Below, piece by piece: positions 60,379 to 64,000 of a stretch of 64,000 nucleotides of DNA. The DNA is taken from positions 4,030,001 to 4,094,000 of the forward strand of contig NC_081340.1 in the NCBI RefSeq assembly GCF_022539665.2, in the 5' to 3' direction. Under the pieces are notes generated by a model that saw nothing but the letters and a program-made list of their open reading frames with translations, ran no database searches and was not told the DNA's origin. This DNA is from Daphnia carinata (Eukaryota > Arthropoda > Branchiopoda > Diplostraca > Daphniidae). Both the position numbers and the translations under genes were made by a program. Each line of letters begins with the position of its first letter. Positions within the stretch are counted from its first letter, which is position 1.

Positions 60379-61221
60379 AGTGCCACCATAATAATATTAA
60401 CGGAACTTCATTACAAGAGTGAACATTACTTGACACAAGAGCTTGTTAATTGACTCAAAATGTGTCAAATCATTGTGTCTGTGAATGTGAGCATGTACTT
60501 TTTGCAATATTGTTGGTAGCCGTTAAATATGCAGGTATATATATCTATTTTTTCATAGGTGATGAGTTGAATTTGTTCACAAGGCTTCGTCGGTTGTGCA
60601 TCCAACAACCGTTGAAATTTTGATTGAAATTCAGGTGTCTAGTCTGATTCTCCTACCTTTTGCTAGACCACATTAAGGTTATTTGGTTTTGTCAAAATTT
60701 GCAATCTGCTCATGTTCAAAATTCAATGTATTTGTATTACAGTTGGATAATGCCAAGTAACTAAAACTTTGTTTATATTCTACAGGTTAGCTTTTCATTA
60801 AATGATGATCCGAGTACTCTCCATCAGCATTAGATACCTTACAGTGGTAATCCATTTTAGGTATTTGGTTTAATCTTACATTATTTACCTTTTCATCTTT
60901 CTGCCCATCACGCTAAACATTGTTGACGGAGAAAATACTGCTGGACAACATTTACGTCTCGTACGACAGAAACATTCACGTCTTCTTACTACCGTCAGGT
61001 TACCTACCTTTTCTTTCCGTGCGTAATGGAGAAGAGTCATTGGTCTCAAAAATATTGAAACTGTTTTAATATTATTTATCCTTATCTGTAACTTTTAAAG
61101 TCTGCCGCATGACTGATACGCTGGTTTCGAGGTTGAGGGCAAGTGAAAGAGGATCGCAAAAAAAAATCATCGCCATCTCTACTACAGGCATTTTTGTATA
61201 CATTTATTTTTTTTTTTTTTT
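60379..61221. other. Non-coding sequence, no gene recognised
   Basis: AT-rich. A short stretch near 60,920-60,995 reads in one frame as GENTAGQHLRLVRQ, followed by a GTTACC donor-like site, but no acceptor precedes it in frame. Nothing else was seen. Confidence 0.4.
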
Positions 61222-61266
61222 TTGTCATTAACCAGCCCCAAAGCATTTTATATCAGTAAATCTCAA

Positions 61267-61495
61267 ATGATTGAGTGCCAACAAGCATTGAAATGCCTTA
61301 CACGCGGGTTTGATGGATATTGCCATGAAGACTGCCGAAGTTGGCCATCGTACGGAAACCTAGAAATGGCGTGAGTTCCACATCAAACATGTATTAGGTA
61401 CTTCTCAGTTTTCGGTAAATCGATAAAGTATTTGTAATGCCATTATTTTGCATTTTCAGAATTTTAGTGGAGGAATTTTTTGTTAAACATGCTTG
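61267..61495 (+). CDS. Possible small two-exon gene (46 residues)
   Basis: ATG at 61267 opens MIECQQALKCLTRG, then a Cys-rich stretch FDGYCHEDCRSWPSYG, to a GTGAGT donor at 61371. An 89-nt intron ends TTTTGCATTTTCAG at 61459, and the second exon reads AILVEEFFVKHA then TGA. Intron length and sites match those of Ptp99A. The frame is also open upstream to the poly-T tract, so this could be an internal exon with an acceptor at 61234 (ACCAG) or 61256. No family is recognised. Confidence 0.25.
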
Positions 61496-61591
61496 ATGTA
61501 CACAAAAATTTTCTGTTCAGAGCCTTATGCAATGGTTTTCATTTCCAATTTGTATGTTCTTTCGCAAGCATCTGCCAGAAGTTTTATATGA

Positions 61592-62734
61592 ATGCCAAAC
61601 AGTGAATCTATGAGTCATGTAAGTCACTTTAGCAAGAATTTTGTGTGCTTAACGGTTTTTTTTCTGTTCTTAAAATAGGTTAATGGTAACACTGGATCAG
61701 AAAAGGGTCTTGAATGAGACGAGACACTGAATAAATTGTGATGATTAACGTAACGGATGACATGGAATTTATATACTTCATTCGGATTCCCATACGGTAT
61801 TTAATATTTAAAAAATTGAAGTGCATATCTGGGCTCCCTTCCTTTCCGTAGCCCCGTTTCCCCTTGACTCGTAATAAGCCCGTAGGGGGTCATGCCCCTA
61901 CTGTACGGTATATATAAAAATAACATATACCGAGGTTTGGAGGGCTCTGGCCGGAAAGGGGACGTGGGGGTCCGCGTAGTCCGATGATGTGTTCACGGAG
62001 GGCGACGTGGCTATCCGCAAATCCGAATTAAAGGTTAATCGCTCCAGTAAAAATGTTCCATATCTTCGGCTCTTCTTCCGGCTTCTCTTAGCCAATCACC
62101 GGGTAATCTCCCCGGTGGGTCAACAAGGCAGTGTCTCCCCCTGCCTGGGTTGACGGCAACTTTTGAAAGGGCTATTATGCCTTTTTAAAGTTGCAAAAAT
62201 AATTGTAATGTGCAGAGAATTGTCAATAAATTTTTTTTTATAAAATATTTTTTGCAAAATTTGTTTCTTTCATTGTCTGTGTTCGCTGTGTTCACACATT
62301 ACATGTGTCAACTTTTTTTTTATTTAGCTTGCTCAATTCACCTTTATTGGTTTTGCCACCTTTGATGGTAAGCATTGTTTCCATTCGTTTATCGTTTATC
62401 TGTAAGTATTCAATTATTATTCATTACACTCTTTGAACTTAGATTCAAGGAACAACGTGTAATGCCTGGATTTTTTCTGAAGTAATTTTGTATTTGTATT
62501 TTATTTTACTCGTATAGGAACCGATCCCCAGACATTCAGCGTGCAACGCCGATGCTCTAACATTGAGCCACGAGATATATCTAACTTTTCTGATTATCCC
62601 ATATACTATGTTATCGACTAGGCTGTTTGTGCAGTCTTGCACAACTATATGTTTATCTTTCTACATTTTTTATATGGTCCGTAGCTCTGTGGTAGAGCCC
62701 TTATCTGCGATACCTGTTACCCTGGGTTCAAACC
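61592..62734 (+). repeat. Left arm of a large inverted repeat
   Basis: Base 61592 pairs with 64000 and base 62734 with 62858; paired coordinates always sum to 125592, so the arms have no indels. I counted about six mismatches over 1143 nt, all in the inner half (from 62177 inward). Weaker pairing continues inward about 10 nt. The arm may start left of 61592, because its partner is cut by the window edge. It holds two tRNA-like units. Confidence 0.95.
62509..62574 (-). ncRNA. tRNA-Ala-like pseudogene in left arm (mirror copy)
   Basis: Mirror of 63018-63083 on the minus strand, with two substitutions (one in the D-arm region, one in the T-arm). Within each arm the two tRNA-like units lie on opposite strands. 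Confidence 0.4.
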
Positions 62735-62745
62735 ACAGTAGATTT
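62675..62745 (+). ncRNA. tRNA-like Pol III unit in left arm (tRNA-derived repeat)
   Basis: A D-arm-like GCTC-TGTGGTA-GAGC follows TA, with an A-box TAGCTCTGTGG at 62682-62692. A perfect B-box core GTTCAAACC is at 62726-62734. Spacing is tRNA-like but the anticodon and acceptor stems are poor, so it looks like a tRNA-derived SINE head or tRNA pseudogene, not a working tRNA. The arm boundary falls at the end of the B-box. Confidence 0.5.
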
Positions 62746-62857
62746 ATAAAATTTAAGCAGAAAAAGTGTAGAAAAGGATATTGCAGCATTACATTTGAAT
62801 GATCTTTTCATCATTCAATTGCAAACTACATTCATTACTGCAATCATCATCTACAGA
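62735..62857. repeat. Central spacer of the inverted repeat
   Basis: About 123 nt of mostly unique sequence between the arms. It contains its own small perfect hairpin: TTGAATGAT (62795-62803), loop CTTTTC, ATCATTCAA (62810-62818). A second pair, ATTGCAG (62780-62786) and CTGCAAT (62838-62844), encloses it. Confidence 0.85.
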
Positions 62858-62917
62858 GGTTTGAACCCAGGGTAACAGGTATCGCAGATAATGGCTCTAC
62901 CACAGAGCTACGGACCA
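62858..62917 (-). ncRNA. tRNA-like Pol III unit in right arm (mirror copy)
   Basis: Mirror of the unit at 62675-62734, on the minus strand, with the same A-box and B-box motifs. The mismatches near 62699 and 62667 separate the two copies. Confidence 0.5.
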
Positions 62918-63017
62918 TATAAAAACTGTAGAAAGATAAACATATAGTTGTGCAAGACTGCACAAACAGCCTAGTCGATAACATAGTATATGGGATAATC
63001 AGAAAAGTTAGATATAT

Positions 63018-63083
63018 CTCGTGGCTTAATGTTAGAGCATCGGCGTTGCACGCTGAATGTCTGGGGATCGGTTCCCATACGAG
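63018..63083 (+). ncRNA. tRNA-Ala-like pseudogene in right arm
   Basis: A 66-nt cloverleaf-like sequence. Acceptor CTCGT pairs with ACGAG; D-arm GCTT pairs with GAGC; anticodon stem TCGGC pairs with GCTGA around loop GTTGCAC, giving anticodon TGC (Ala) after U33. The T-arm is degenerate (GGGATCGGTTCCC in place of a normal T-loop), so a working tRNA is unlikely. Confidence 0.4.
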
Positions 63084-64000
63084 TAAAATAAAATACAAAT
63101 ACAAAATTACTTCAGAAAAAATCCAGGCATTACACGTTGTTCCTTGAATCTAAGTTCAAAGAGTGTAATGAATAATAATTGAATACTGACAGATAAACGA
63201 TAAACGAATGGAAACAATGCTTACCATCAAAGGTGGCAAAACCAATAAAGGTGAATTGAGCAAGCTAAATAAAAAAAAAGTTGACACATGTAATGTGTGA
63301 ACACAGCGAACACAGACAATGAAAGAAACAAATTTTGCAAAAAATATTTTATAAAAAAAAATTTATTGACAATTCTCTGCACATTACAATTATTTTTGCA
63401 ACTTTAAAAAGGCACAATAGCCCTTTCAAAAGTTGCCGTCAACCCAGGCAGGGGGAGACACTGCCTTGTTGACCCACCGGGGAGATTACCCGGTGATTGG
63501 CTAAGAGAAGCCGGAAGAAGAGCCGAAGATATGGAACATTTTTACTGGAGCGATTAACCTTTAATTCGGATTTGCGGATAGCCACGTCGCCCTCCGTGAA
63601 CACATCATCGGACTACGCGGACCCCCACGTCCCCTTTCCGGCCAGAGCCCTCCAAACCTCGGTATATGTTATTTTTATATATACCGTACAGTAGGGGCAT
63701 GACCCCCTACGGGCTTATTACGAGTCAAGGGGAAACGGGGCTACGGAAAGGAAGGGAGCCCAGATATGCACTTCAATTTTTTAAATATTAAATACCGTAT
63801 GGGAATCCGAATGAAGTATATAAATTCCATGTCATCCGTTACGTTAATCATCACAATTTATTCAGTGTCTCGTCTCATTCAAGACCCTTTTCTGATCCAG
63901 TGTTACCATTAACCTATTTTAAGAACAGAAAAAAAACCGTTAAGCACACAAAATTCTTGCTAAAGTGACTTACATGACTCATAGATTCACTGTTTGGCAT

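Larger units (their letters stand above)
62858..64000 (-). repeat. Right arm of the large inverted repeat (cut by window end)
   Basis: Reverse complement of 61592-62734 at over 99 percent identity. The open frame at 63497 (+) is the exact mirror of the one ending at 61898 (-), and it begins at TTG rather than ATG. I see no transposase or reverse transcriptase motif. The short hairpin CACCGGG-loop-CCCGGTG at about 63,476-63,496 occurs mirrored in the left arm. Confidence 0.95.

Noticed and set aside
63018-63083. Functional tRNA-Ala gene
   Set aside because: The anticodon arm is good, but the T-arm loop is abnormal and the acceptor stem pairs in only about six of seven positions.
62563-63104. 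Mirror open frames of 65-85 codons near the palindrome centre
   Set aside because: They overlap the tRNA-like units, so the sequence is better explained as non-coding.
61898-63694. Mirror 65-codon open frames in the palindrome arms
   Set aside because: The right-arm frame begins at TTG, no protein family is recognised, and one frame is simply the reverse-complement copy of the other.
61592-64000. LTR retrotransposon or terminal-inverted-repeat DNA transposon with its own enzyme
   Set aside because: No reverse transcriptase, integrase or transposase motif in the arms or spacer, and the spacer is only about 123 nt.
1-64000. CRISPR arrays, operons, bacterial promoters or phage genes
   Set aside because: The gene is spliced and metazoan; direct repeats here are simple microsatellites.

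Overview
This window is eukaryotic. It carries GT-AG introns, a multi-exon receptor gene, very long introns full of homopolymers and microsatellites, and no operons. Thirteen of the introns in the 3' half of the gene are only 60-99 nt long. That, with the protein itself, fits an arthropod, most likely a branchiopod crustacean such as Daphnia. The organism is an inference; the sequence does not name it.

One gene is clear, on the + strand: a receptor-type protein tyrosine phosphatase of the Ptp99A class (the R5-like group related to vertebrate PTPRG/PTPRZ). I could join 19 coding exons with consistent phases into a 1375-residue protein. In order it has a signal peptide, one Ig domain, four fibronectin type III (FN3) domains, one transmembrane helix, an active phosphatase domain D1 (WPDHG and [10 protein letters not shown]) and a D2 domain that has lost its catalytic residues. 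The signal-peptide exon (17.7 kb) and the Ig exon (37.2 kb) stand alone, separated by introns of 19.4 kb and 13.9 kb. The other 17 coding exons are packed into 51.5-58.4 kb.

Layout: 1-5.8 kb is ordinary AT-rich DNA with a possible 5' exon near 3.0 kb. From 5.8 to about 54 kb, upstream DNA and the first introns are crowded with poly-T/A, poly-G/C, GT, CT and trinucleotide repeats; a second possible 5' exon lies at 10.34 kb. The coding exon cluster follows. At 58.36 kb the stop codon lies inside a strong splice donor, and downstream acceptors would give longer C-terminal tails. From 59.4 to 61.6 kb there are only weak gene candidates. From 61,592 to the window edge lies a very large, nearly perfect inverted repeat (arms at least 1.14 kb) around a short unique centre; each arm carries two tRNA-like, Pol III-type sequences. 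The right end of this palindrome is cut by the window.

The points most worth checking are the stop-in-donor C-terminal switch, the in-frame stop-free introns, the palindrome with its tRNA-like units, and the sharply bounded homopolymer-rich domain.
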